This document shows, in pieces, positions 34,239 to 45,291 of a stretch of 64,000 nt of DNA. The stretch comes from Apium graveolens (Eukaryota > Streptophyta > Magnoliopsida > Apiales > Apiaceae), in NCBI RefSeq assembly GCF_009905375.1, contig NC_133656.1, positions 239,972,415 to 240,036,414 of the forward strand, written 5' to 3'. Both the position numbers and the translations under genes were made by a program. Position 1 is the stretch's first letter. Each line of letters opens with the position of its first letter. The notes beneath the pieces were generated by a model. That model ran no database searches. It was given only the letters and a program-made list of their open reading frames with translations, and was not told the DNA's origin.

Positions 34239-35057
34239 CTGCATAGTCAATAAAGAGAAGGCACTGTTAAATAGCTCATATTTTAGGATAGTTATTATAA
34301 TAACTCATCAGAATTGACACAACTAATCAAATATCAAATTAGAAAAGCAAATTGCAGACACAAGTCAGATTTTGTGGAGAGAAATAGAACAACAAAACAG
34401 AAAGTCAGATTCTGGTTCAAAACTCAAAAGAAATTTTAATAAATTGCATACGTATACTTCTGCAAATAAATTTTAATAAATTACATTTCGTAGAACTTGA
34501 TCAGTATATAAGAAACTGAAGAAAAAGAGGAGAGGCAAATAAAAAAGAAACTTACATGTATATCGATTAAATTGAACATCACATATGTTCTTCAAGACAA
34601 GTTACATCGATTTTTAGATACATGTAAAGTTTAGTCTCGACCATAATCAGTCTTAGATATGATTTAAAGTTTTGGTAGTAGTTATTGATGTATATGCTTA
34701 ACACTGTGATTTAAGTTTGACGGATGACATGTGACCACATGTATAAGCTAGTTTGACCTAAAAAGAGACTCCAGAGAAATGCAAAGAGTCAAAATTAGTA
34801 GTTTCATATACTCGATGAATCTTAAAGCGAGCACGATGCAAGTGGTTAGGGCTTATCTTTTATCGTTCAATACTCAACTATAAGGCATTAAGCCTAATTA
34901 TTCAAAAAAATATATATATAATCTTACATTGCTACAAGCCCAAATGTAACAACTATTTAGCCTTGTAACAACTAAAACACAAATTAATAGCTAAAAATCG
35001 ACAAATACACAATGTAAATAGCAAAAAAAATCAAAAATAAATGCAAGAAAAACATAC

Positions 35058-35442
35058 CCCATGGATTCGCTTTCAGGTAACAGGGCATTTAGGTCCAGTG
35101 GCTCTCTTCTTAGTTGATAAACCAGCTTACCTCCTAAAGTTTCATCAAATTTTAAAATATCACCATTTACATAATCTTAACCTTAACATTTCCCAAATCT
35201 AAACAATCACTTTTAGAACTAATTACAAAAATAATTAATAAAGATATATACATAACAATAAAGTATATAATATAAAATCAAACAACATACATATTCTTAA
35301 AAATTAATAACTAGTAAGTAACAAAAAAATCATAAATAGAAAAGGGGTTTTTGAAAAGAGTACCAGGGGTTTTGACAATTCGGTATTGGTTGGATTTGGT
35401 GGCATAATTGTGGCGTTTGCGATGAGTAAGACCCTGAACCAT
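35058..35442 (-). pseudogene. Captured ribosomal protein eL34 exons 1-2
   Basis: Exon 1 (35364-35442) starts with ATG and reads [20 protein letters not shown] then RIVKTPG, the N-terminus of large-subunit ribosomal protein eL34. It ends at a GT donor. Exon 2 (about 35058-35133) follows an AG acceptor and begins GGKLVYQ, as in plant eL34. It then suffers a one-base frameshift and an in-frame TGA before KRI, and ends at a possible GT donor. The later exons are absent. The spacing of about 230 bp between the exons is an intron, so the capture was from genomic DNA and not from mRNA. The fragment cannot give a working ribosomal protein, but a short N-terminal peptide could be translated if it is transcribed. 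Confidence 0.86.
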
Positions 35443-36138
35443 CCTTTCTCTGCTTTTGCTTTTAACGGCGACTCTGGATGAGATAGTAAACCAAAAGAGT
35501 GTTTTATGAGAGATACAATGGCTATATATATATATTCACTTCTGTTTAAAAGTAAATTAGGGTTTCGATTTGAAAAAATCTCAATTTACAAAGTTTGTTT
35601 CGATCAAAACATCAACACTAGTTTCATTCCACGTTACCAATTAGAGTTTCTAATCAAATAAGATTACCAGAGGTAGGTGAGAGGTTGAGCACAAAGTCGA
35701 GAGATGGAAGATGTGAGCACAGATGCGAGGGAGAGAGAGATTCGAGAGAGATGTGAGAGGAGTTGAGACGGTGAGATGAAGATTGTGAGCGGAGAGAGGT
35801 TCGAGAGAGAGGGGTTCGTTCGAGAGAGAGAGAGGAGTTTGAGATGGAGATTGGAATGAGGGGAATAAAAATTTGGTTGGGGGGGGGAATTTTGGGAGGG
35901 GGAAATTTTAGAACTAAAACTGAATGAAATTTTGACTAAGGGGGGAAAGAAAAGGTGGGCGCGATTTTTATTTTTTTTTTTGGTGAAGTTTTGACATCGG
36001 TTTAATTATAACCGATATCTACAAAGAACAAAGACATCACAAAAACACGGGATGATGTCAATACCTCTTTTAACATCAGTGGCAAAGTTAACCGATGTCT
36101 AATGTGTGATGTCTATTGACATTATTCTTGTAGTGACT

Positions 36139-37490
36139 CACAACTAGGTTCAATTATTTCAACTACTTTAATTCTGATAAAAAATGGCCTCAAATAGAAA
36201 AAAATAAATAAAGGTTTGCATTTATAACATTTGAAGTCACTTGTTCAATGCAAGGATAATAAGTAAAGAAAATCAACAGATAAATTGAGTAAGAATCAGA
36301 AGTCGAAAGACTTTCCTCAGAGAAAGCTCATTGTGTTTGGAAATACCAAGTGCTGAAACATTCATCACTTGGACAAGAATAAAACCAGATTTGAAGTATC
36401 ATAGGCCTTATGAATTATAAAAACCCTGACCTTGATCCTATTTCGAGGAGATAGGAAATGTTATCCCCTTGTTAGTCGCATATTGATTGTATTCTTCAAA
36501 GAAATACCAAGTACGTGCTCAAACAGTCATCACGTTGGACAAGAAAAAAGCAGATTGAAGTTTCATACGCCTTATGGAACCCTGACCTTGATCCTACTTC
36601 GAGAAGATAGAAAATGTTATCCCCTTGTTAGTCGCAATAGATTGTATCCTTCAAAGGAATCTCTCTTATTGCTTGTGAGATCCCCTTAATTATGATGGAT
36701 AAACTTGACTAAAGAATTATCTCCAACAGAATCCTTTGATGGCAGAGAATCTGATTAAGATGCCTCTGCAAGAGCAAATGGACTACCAAAATAGAGAAAG
36801 GAGGATTTGATTGTTTTTGCATAGGTTCCTGTTTCTCCAGAATGCCTTGAGCTTGCAAATTCTTCTCCCTTCTAACAAACAGATTCTGATAGGCTCACCT
36901 CCATTTGCTATTTTCTTGTTATCCATCACAACTTCTTCACATTCGCGAACCCCAGTATGTAGGCGTAGTGGGGCATCTGTACCGTCTGCATATTCTGAAC
37001 TCTGACATGTTTCTTTATTAAGATGGAATCTTTAGTGGCCATTATTTCCCGTTCCTACAATAAGGCACTTACATCATAACAATAGTATATCCTTCATACC
37101 ACAATTGTTTTATAAATAATCTCAATAGTATTAACACATCATCCTCAAATCAAACATGTAGATGCTGTGTTCTTTTCTTTTTCTTAGCTAGTTGTGCATA
37201 AAGCCGCAGGGATATTTGACAGTAAAAAACTCGAGAATGCAATCGTGAAATCCTTGCAAGTGCAGCTTAATAACTGGGAGAGCATGAATCGGTGCTCTTT
37301 GGGATATCTTACAGTTCACTACTTATAAGTTGAAAAATAAAGGGCTTTCATCTTGATTATGAGTTGGAAAGGTGGAGGAACGAGAAAAAAAATCAATGCC
37401 TACACTTTATCTCATTTATCTATCTTAATATCGTGTTACTGTTTTTATATATCTAAACTAATTAAGCTCTTACCTGCAGAATGCTTGTTC
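36139..37490 (-). repeat. NST1-like tail repeats T6
   Basis: The region right of CACTA-1 continues the paralogous sequence seen at 62940-63720. It contains two overlapping tail-end copies (36290-36470 and 36490-36740, both with the ATAGGCC/ACGCCTTATG-GAACCCTGACC block) and, at 36860-37080, a segment similar to 15960-16200 (IRSC-type tail, CATCTGTACCGTCTGCATAT). Frames are short and broken. Confidence 0.72.
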
Positions 37491-37855
37491 TGTAGTTTAA
37501 GATGATTAAACAAGAAGAATGCATAGTGAATAGGAGTAATTTCTCAAGTGATTCAAGATTCAAACATCTGGAAACCAGCACTCATGATTACGTTCAATAA
37601 TTTCAACTACATTTTTTGTAGAAAAGAAAAATGGCTTCGAATAGAAAAAAAAAGGTTTGCATCTGTAACATTAAAGTCACTTGCTCAATACAAGGACAAT
37701 AAGAAAATTAACAGATAAATCAAGAATCAGAAGTCGAAAGACTTTTCTCTGAGAGGAAGCTCAATTTGTTTGGAAATATTAAGTGCTCAAACATTCATCA
37801 CTTGGACAAGAATAAACCCAGATTGAAGTATCATATGCCTTATGGAACTCTGACC

Positions 37856-40800
37856 TTAATCCAATATCGAGAAGAGAGAAAATGTTATCCCCTTATTAGT
37901 CGCAAATAGATTGTATTCTTTAAATGGCAGAGAATCGGATTTAGATGCATCCGCAAATGCAAATGGACTATCAAAATGAAAAAACGAGAAACCCTTATCT
38001 TCCGCCAGAGCGCATGGACTACCAAAGTAAAAAAAGGAGAAACCCTTATCTTCAGCAGGAGGGATGTCGGAGTTTAGGTTTTCCTCACCTGCTGCTGCAT
38101 TTGGTTGTTTTTGCATAGTTTCCTGTTTCTCTGGAATGCCTTGAGCTTGCAAATACACACGACTAACATCATAGATCACATTGGCATTTTCTTCTGATAC
38201 TTTTCCTGGGGTGTGAATTCTTCTCCCGTCCAACAAGCAGCTTCTGATAGCCTCACCTCCATCTGATAGCTGCTTTTCATCCATCACAACTTCTTCACAT
38301 TCACGAACCCCATTATGCAGACGTCGCAAGGCATCTATACTGTCTGATTGTTGTTCTGAATTTGAAGTTGGAAAGGGCTCAAGAACCAGGGACTTCGAAG
38401 ATGGGACACTGTTGTTGTCCCCGCCTTTCTTTTTTTGTGAGTCCCTTCTAGAAGAAAAGTTCCGTGCGACAGAAGTGCGTTTTGTTCTACCAAGGCTATA
38501 ATTAATATGATCTCCTAGAGTGAACTTCTTGGCAGACCTTGAAGAAGAATAGAAATGATCACCATGATACCTTCTTTTGGATTTGTTAATCGTAGTCCGA
38601 CTTCTAGGAACAACTGTGAATTGCTCCTGAATAGAGCAGTTTGAGTTAGTATCCAGTCGATCAGATACAGTTGAACTGTTCTTACAGTTACTGCTACCAC
38701 AGTTTCCATCAGGACTGATTTCCTGCTCATCCTGGACATTGTTCCTTGTTGACTCATTCATTTGCAGCTCATCCTGGATTTGTGGAAATGTAGGCCTGGA
38801 TGACTTTGGTTCAATTGTGTCAGTGGTATCAGGCTCCTCATCGACTATTATTGATTCTTCAATTTTAACCTGGGACACTGAATGCTGCTTAGTTAACGAA
38901 CTACTGTCTCCATTTTTGTCCATTTTCTTTGATCTCTCTTTTCTTCTGTGCTTCTTTTCTCTCTCTTTGATTTTCCTCCTTCCTTTTCGCACAAAACGTT
39001 CTCCTAAACATAATCATACATTTTTCTAACACATGTTTGCTAACATGACTAGTTTTATAGACAAATTTTTGTCTATATATCAAGACGAGAAACATGAGAC
39101 TATGAACAGTTCAATGGCCTGGATTGCTTTCCCCATTTTCATTTGACGATAAATTGGGACAGTCATCCTGCAGATATACCTAGTTAACAAAGACACAGAC
39201 ATGATAGTAAATACACCTATCAGTCTACCCATTTAAGTTTTTGGTCTACCTATCACCACCAATTTCATATGTTACAAAAATCCCAAATCTATCTAATAAC
39301 AACACAACAAACAAAAATCAAAGTAAAATACCCAACAGACTGAACATACTTGTTCCTTAAAAAAGACTGTGGCAGCATCCAGAAGAACTTTCCTTGTAAA
39401 TTCAGGAGTCCTTGCATCTTTTCGGCTGTGAGAACATGCTCGATCCAGCCTATTTCCATTCTTATCCAGTAAACTATTATCCTGTAAATAAACTGGAATA
39501 TTAAATCACGCCGCAAGAAATAGGGAAACTAAATTAATTTTATTACCAAAACCAGATATATGACGAGCCTTGTAGAACCTACTTACCACTTTCACAATCT
39601 CTTCGCCATGCTTAAATAGGTCCTGAATGCTTTCTCCTTCAGTAATTGAGACAAAACCATCGCCAACCACTAGCCTGGAATGAACATACTGCTTCTCCAT
39701 CGATGTATTAGCTTTAACAGTATCATGGGATATCTAAACAGAAAAATAAAATGAATTTGCATCTACTACATAAAATGAAAAGGCTATGAAATGCAACTGC
39801 ATCATCATCAAAAAATTGTGCATGACTGTCAAAGTAATGTTACAACAACAGAAATTTAACTGCTGCTAAATTCTAGAAGCAAGGTTATACCATAAACATC
39901 AAAACACACCTTATGATGAAAGGGAAAGCCAGATTCTTTACTTCTGCTCATCAGTTCCTTAAACTCCCGCAAAATATTCTTTCTGCAATTTTTGCAGAAC
40001 TTCATGTCTTCAATCCTGGCACATTAGCATAATTTAGTTGATAGCAGAAAATCAATAAATCATGATTAGCTAGTATTTCAATTTACTTTTGCATTAGATT
40101 CCTCTTGTTTTAATTGTATACAAGACTACATATTTTAGATCAATGCACGGACATAAATAGAAACTTCCTCAACCGCCTTATCAATAAGACAAATGAAGAA
40201 GGCCTAAATGCAAGAAAAAAAGTGTTATAATATATAAAGATTATAAGCTTTACGTAATCTATGCTTTAGTCAAACCTGAAGTTTAATTTTTCAACAAAAT
40301 CATCTTCTTTAATCTTCAAAATAGACTGTCGAGATTCCTCTCCTTGGGATGACCAAAATTCGACCAATTTCTCAAGAGGAATCCCTACTGTATGCACTGC
40401 ACAGGTTTCCCTTGATGCAGCTCCTTTCCATCTCCGACCTCCTATACCACAAGCAGCAGGGTAAAGCGATTTGCGAGTACATTCTATTGTATGGGCATTG
40501 TCAAACACCTGGTTCAAAGACGGCAATTATAAGTTACCAAACATAAAGAACAAAAGTAAATGATTGATCAATGGACGTAGAGGGTGATTACCTTCTGGAT
40601 CCCCTTAAAAGAGCTCGACTGAAAGTAGCAATCCAAAAGAGTGAGTGACTCATCTCTAGTTGTGGTCAGACATCCCCAAGGATAAACGGAAGGATCTTGA
40701 TCATCACATTGAGAGAAACCACCAACAATTTGAGATTCTAGAATTCCCGGTCTGTTGCAAGAAAGATGAGCAACAGCTCCGTCCTGCTTGGAAGACTTCC

Positions 40801-41915
40801 CATAATTGACAATCCCGGAAAACTCTTCATCCAAAAAATGAAAACATCTGGAACAAAAGATGACCTTGCGAACTTGCTTCAGGAATGTTTGTTTATCAAC
40901 TTTCAAAAGCTCCTGACGCCCATGTCATGGCAAACCGTTCCAGAACTACATCAACAGAAAAGAATCAATACATTTGATATCAGTCACAACAACATATTAA
41001 ATGCAACACAAACTGAATACCCAGACTCCAGTTTATCTTGTTCATTCTCGACAAATCAACAAATCAATAAATAACTGGTACTCTTTATAGTAAATACTAA
41101 TTAAAATTTAATTAAAAATTGCTCCATGAAAAGCACATCATCAGTTCTACACTCCTATAAAAACTACCAGTGTCCCATTTTAATTTATGTTTGATTACAG
41201 TTGAAAAAAATAACTTAAAATGTGAGGTAAGTAATATTTATAAGAAAACAATGGTGAAATCCAAACACCGAAGCAATCAAATCACACACACAACACACAC
41301 ATAATTGAAAACAATGTACCTTCGCTACATCAACTATGAACACAACATTTTTGTTCAATCTCGACAAATCAATAAATAAATGGTACTCTTTATAATAAAT
41401 ACTAATAAAAATTTAACAATGACAAGGACATCATGAGTTCTACACTGTTTATCCCATTTTAATTGATATCAAAAAGATATATAAATCAAGCCATACACAT
41501 AATTGAAAACAATGTAACTTCACTAACATGAGTTATGGACACAACATTTTTGTTTTATTTCGACAAATCAATAAATAAATGGTACTTTTCATAGTAAACA
41601 CTAATAAAAATTTAATTAAAAATAATTACTCCTTGACAAGGACATCATCAATTCTACACCCATTAAATTTACTCATCATTTTAATTGATGTTTGACTTCT
41701 CAACACGTTAATAAAAAGTCAATTAAAATGGAACTTAGTATTCATAAAAAAAAAAGCTCTCCCGAAATCAAACAACTAAACGTATAAATCAAACCACATA
41801 CACAAAAACATAACACAAAACACACTCATGATTAAAAACAATGTACCTTCTGAAGTTGATCAAAGCTAACTTTAGTTCTCGACATGGCCTCATTTCTGTG
41901 TGTTGATTTCTCCAT
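37856..41915 (-). pseudogene. NST1-like gene copy A, most complete but broken
   Basis: Seven exons are placed by AG/GT borders and shared frames: 1, 41847-41915; 2, about 40592-40945; 3, 40276-40508; 4, 39910-40015 (KFCKNCRKNILREFKEL); 5, 39587-39733 (HSRLVVGDGFVSITEGESIQ); 6, 39350-39481 (TRKVLLDAATVFFKEQ); last, 37856-39003 (basic KEREKKHRRKERSKK coiled region and a long acidic/polar tail). Two defects are clear: an in-frame TGA at 40925-40927 in exon 2, where copies B and C have an arginine codon, and absence of the exon found at 44432-44560 in copy C, together with the start of the following exon. The protein has CxxC-type cysteine pairs and would be soluble. The family resembles plant proteins labelled NST1-related; function unknown to me. 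Confidence 0.8.
40925..40927 (-). other. Premature TGA in copy A exon 2
   Basis: The minus-strand codon is TGA in the context FWNGLP-stop-HGRQELL. The same position is CGA (Arg) at about 17255 in copy B and about 51021 in copy C. A single C-to-T change explains it. Confidence 0.93.
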
Positions 41916-43500
41916 CTTCGAAACTCTTACTTGTATGATGTATTCACGTTCAATCACTGATTATTAACAAACAAAAAACATGCAGTTGCGATTTATATAC
42001 TCATGATCTACAAAAATAAGAAATCATACAAATAATCTAATAAGTACATGAAGTTGATTGAAAGATCAAGAAAACAAACATTAAGAACTACGAAAACATA
42101 AAACGTACAGATGATACCGCTAATATATGTTGCTTGAAAGTACTCTGTAATATTTGGGCAGTGCCTGCACATACATTTATAGTAGATTTCAAGTTGACTA
42201 CTAGTGGTGATAAGAAATTATTACCAGCTGTTTTTCAGACCATGGTTTTTTTGGATTTTTTTTATTTACTTTTTGAATATCTTAGGGATTATTTCATTCA
42301 TATTATTAATGAAAGATTCACTCATTTTATTTTTCTTTTTTGACTTTTTGAGACCTTTTCAGCTTTTCTTGAGGGTATTAATTTGTCTTATTATTCGCAA
42401 TAAATAGTGAGAATCCATAATATATTGTGACAATTTGGGTTGGTTGGGATAGCAACTAAATTCTACAAATCATAAAGAGGTCAAAAAATTATATATGGAA
42501 CACATGTGAATTCATTAATTTTGTCTTTGGCATGGATAGTGATGTTATTTACAAGGCAATTGAAGCTTAAATAGTAAATTTTGGAGTTTATCTATCAATT
42601 TCCAATATTTATTAGATAAACTATAGGTTTTGAATGTTATGATTGGAGTAGTCAATTTAAATTTTCAAATGAATTCTAATATTAATATTTTGAATTTGAA
42701 ATAAAATTCAAATCCAAATTTATGTTACTTATTTGGTCAAATCCAATCTTTCAAACAAAATTCAGTTCTCAAGTGACTGTATTTTAAGCTCTGATATCTT
42801 TGGGAAATGATATCTTTGGTAAATGAAAAAAGTACATGATATTTAGATTTCAATTTAGATGGAGTATATATGTTTTCTATGTTAGATATTGATTGAAATT
42901 AGTAGTATTTTGATCATAGATTTTGAAAGTTTGTAATGATCTTTAATAGATAAGAGTGTTGAATATTATATTATAATTTTAACAGACTCAATGATGAAGC
43001 ATGTTGTAAATTTTTTCTTGCTTGTTTTCTTTTATCAAAATCTATCTCATATCTTTTAAATGTAATGTCTTATTGGGTTGGGTTATATAAGAAAATTGGA
43101 TCAAACACATAATTTCGTAAGAATTGGAGAGCTGTTGGTTTGGGCCTTATAGCGAGTCCAGGAACAAAATAAAAATAAAAATTGTTTAATGATCCGACTC
43201 TGACGAGTGATCAAAGGTTCAATGTCTGATAATCCACAAGCGGCATTCACAAATTATGCCTGGTAATCCCCACTAATCCATTTTTTTTACAAAAGGAATG
43301 AACTGATATGCTAAAAAAATCAAACAATTTAAATTCTCAACTGCACTTTTTACCAAAAGGAAGATAAATGAAACAAATGAAACAATCAAGCATCAGAGAC
43401 TGATAAATTTTCCTATGAGAAAAAGCTTACTGGTTTGGATATGGAGAGGACACATTCCAGACTGAAGTATCAGAGGCCATAGGAACCTTCTCATTCCTAA
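41916..43500 (-). repeat. Upstream region of copy A (empty-site reference)
   Basis: About 1.6 kb closely similar to 18109-19660 and to the broken-up region 51980-62110. No transposon is present at the positions used in copy C. The unit joins directly to the tail of copy C at about 43190-43500. Confidence 0.85.
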
Positions 43501-44347
43501 CTTAGAAGATAGGAAATGATATTCCCTTGCAAGACGTGAATGGATTGTATTCTTCAATGAAATCTTTTATATTGCATGTGAGATTACCTTTACTATCTTG
43601 GTTAGTCTTGTTTAAAGAAAGACCTCCAACATCATACTCTGGCAGAGAATCTGATTTGTATGCATCAGCAAGAGCAAATGGACTGCCAAAATGGAAAAGG
43701 GAGAAACCCTTGTCATTAGCTTGTGATGTGTCGATGTTTAAGTTTTTCTCGACTGATGCATTTGCTTGTGTTTGCGTAAATTCCTTCTTTGCTTGAACAT
43801 CCCTCTGTAGGCTATGGGAGGGTAATGCAGCTAGATGGATGCACTGAGCTTTCCGTGTGACAGAAGTGCGTTTTGGTCCACCACGGCTATAATTAATGTG
43901 ATCTCCTAGAGTGAACTTATTGGCAGACCTTGAAGAAGTATCGAAATGATCACCATGATACCTTTTCCTAGAGTGAACTTATTTTCTCACTGTTACTGCA
44001 GGCACAGTTTTCTTCAGGACTGATTTCCTTCTCATCCTGGAATTTGTTCCTCGTCTCATTCATTTTCAGCTCATCCTGGAATTTGTTCCTCGTCTCATTC
44101 ATTTTCAGCTCATCCTGGATATGTGGAAATATAGGCCTGGGTGACTTTTATTCAATTGTGACAGTGGTATCAGGCTCCTCATCGACTATTGTCGATTCTT
44201 CAATGTTGACCTGGGATTCTCCAGTTTTGCCCTTCTCTTTTGATCTCTCTTTCTTTCTGAGTTTTTTTCTCTTTCTTTCATTCTCCTCCTTTCCTTACGC
44301 TCTTCTACATCATTCTTTTCCTTCTCTTCATCATCAAGGAGTTTTAT
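43500..44347 (-). pseudogene. NST1-like copy C, last exon and tail T8
   Basis: The exon starts at 44347 after an AG acceptor and reads IKLLDDEEKEKNDVEERKER, the basic coiled stretch that copy A has lost. A frameshift in an A-run near 44265-44270 breaks it; the remaining tail continues in other frames, including AQCIHLAALPSHSLQRD and a C-terminus near 43500. A 39-bp tandem duplication lies at about 44036-44113. Together with exon 7 this is the 3' half of copy C. Confidence 0.78.
44036..44113 (-). repeat. 39-bp in-frame tandem duplication in copy C tail
   Basis: The segment CATCCTGGAATTTGTTCCTC followed by GTCTCATTCATTTTCAGCT occurs twice head to tail. As 39 is divisible by three it adds 13 residues without changing frame. 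Confidence 0.9.
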
Positions 44348-44431
44348 CTATTCAAAAGAAATTATTTATGACATTATTGATTTCTCAGAATAATCAAGAC
44401 TAACCATAAAAACTTGCTAGGATGTTAATAC

Positions 44432-44560
44432 CTGATTTTCCAATGTAAGCATTTCCCTACTAGAAACTTGAACACACTCTTCAAGCAAGTTTACTGCAAG
44501 AGAAACAAAAACGCTATGGGCATTCTGGCGCGCTACCTCTTCCCTTACAGCCTTATCAAC
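44432..44560 (-). pseudogene. NST1-like copy C exon 7
   Basis: A 129-bp open exon with AG and GT borders reads VDKAVREEVARQNAHSVFVS and LLEECVQVSSREMLTLENQ. It fits in phase after exon 6 (...FFKEQ), which now lies 5.5 kb away on the other side of Copia-C. The exon is missing from copy A. Confidence 0.85.
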
Positions 44561-44646
44561 CTGCACGTAAATATGTCACTGCACTATTAGAACACTTATA
44601 CATGACACAACAAGCTGCAACATATATATAGAGGAGAACCCACACA

Positions 44647-45257
44647 TGTTAGAATTCAAACCCGTTCTACATGTATGAAGCTAGCTAGGTCAAAGACAGC
44701 TAAGTTGAATAAAAACACGGTTTGTAGAAATAAGTGCAGCTGAAATTATGGTGGGTACAGACGTGTGAAGTAATATCTATATGCATGCATGAGGCTAAGT
44801 ATTTGAAAAGATAATAAGTTCTCCTGAAAATAAGGTAGGCAGCAATGTGTTTCAAACCTGATAGTTAAATATACGCTAAGGTAGCAAGATGAAAATGCAA
44901 CAGGTTTGTATTAAGCCTAAAAATGAGGAGGACCGTGGAAATTAAAAGTCTTCTTTGGTTGGCTAGTATTAACTGCAATATGCATATGTAATGGATGACA
45001 TCAGCTTGTATTTAGAGCCTATAAATAAAGTTGTACCAAAGTAAAGAAAATAGTGGAGTACTGAGTGAAATAAAAAAGCAAGCAAAGAGAGCTGAAGCTC
45101 TAGTTTCTGTTAAAGAAAAGCTGTAGCTTGTAAGAAAATATTAAGTTGTAACTCTGAAGTTGTAACTCTACTACATGATATCAATATAGAAAGTATGTGT
45201 TTGTTATACTGAAATTTTAGTTATATTTTTATAAAAATCCCATACACATTTGCAACA
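44647..45257 (+). repeat. 5' LTR of Copia-C
   Basis: 611 bp, TGTTAGAATTC...GCAACA, with a TATA-like TATAAATA at 45020-45027 that could start the genomic transcript. About ten substitutions relative to the 3' LTR. Confidence 0.95.
45020..45027 (+). promoter_or_regulatory. Putative TATA box in Copia-C 5' LTR
   Basis: TATAAATA, preserved in both LTRs at the same relative place. The assignment is by consensus and position only. Confidence 0.5.
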
Positions 45258-45259
45258 AG

Positions 45260-45272
45260 TGGTATCCGAGCC
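45260..45272 (+). other. Primer binding site of Copia-C
   Basis: TGGTATCCGAGCC, two bases inside the 5' LTR; close to the tRNA-Met-type site of other plant copia elements with a C in place of A. Confidence 0.85.
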
Positions 45273-45291
45273 AAGGTTACGTTCGTGAAAA

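Noticed and set aside
35690..35860. GA-rich stretch considered as a GAGA-type regulatory site
   Set aside because: It is simple low-complexity DNA; without expression evidence no regulatory role can be supported.
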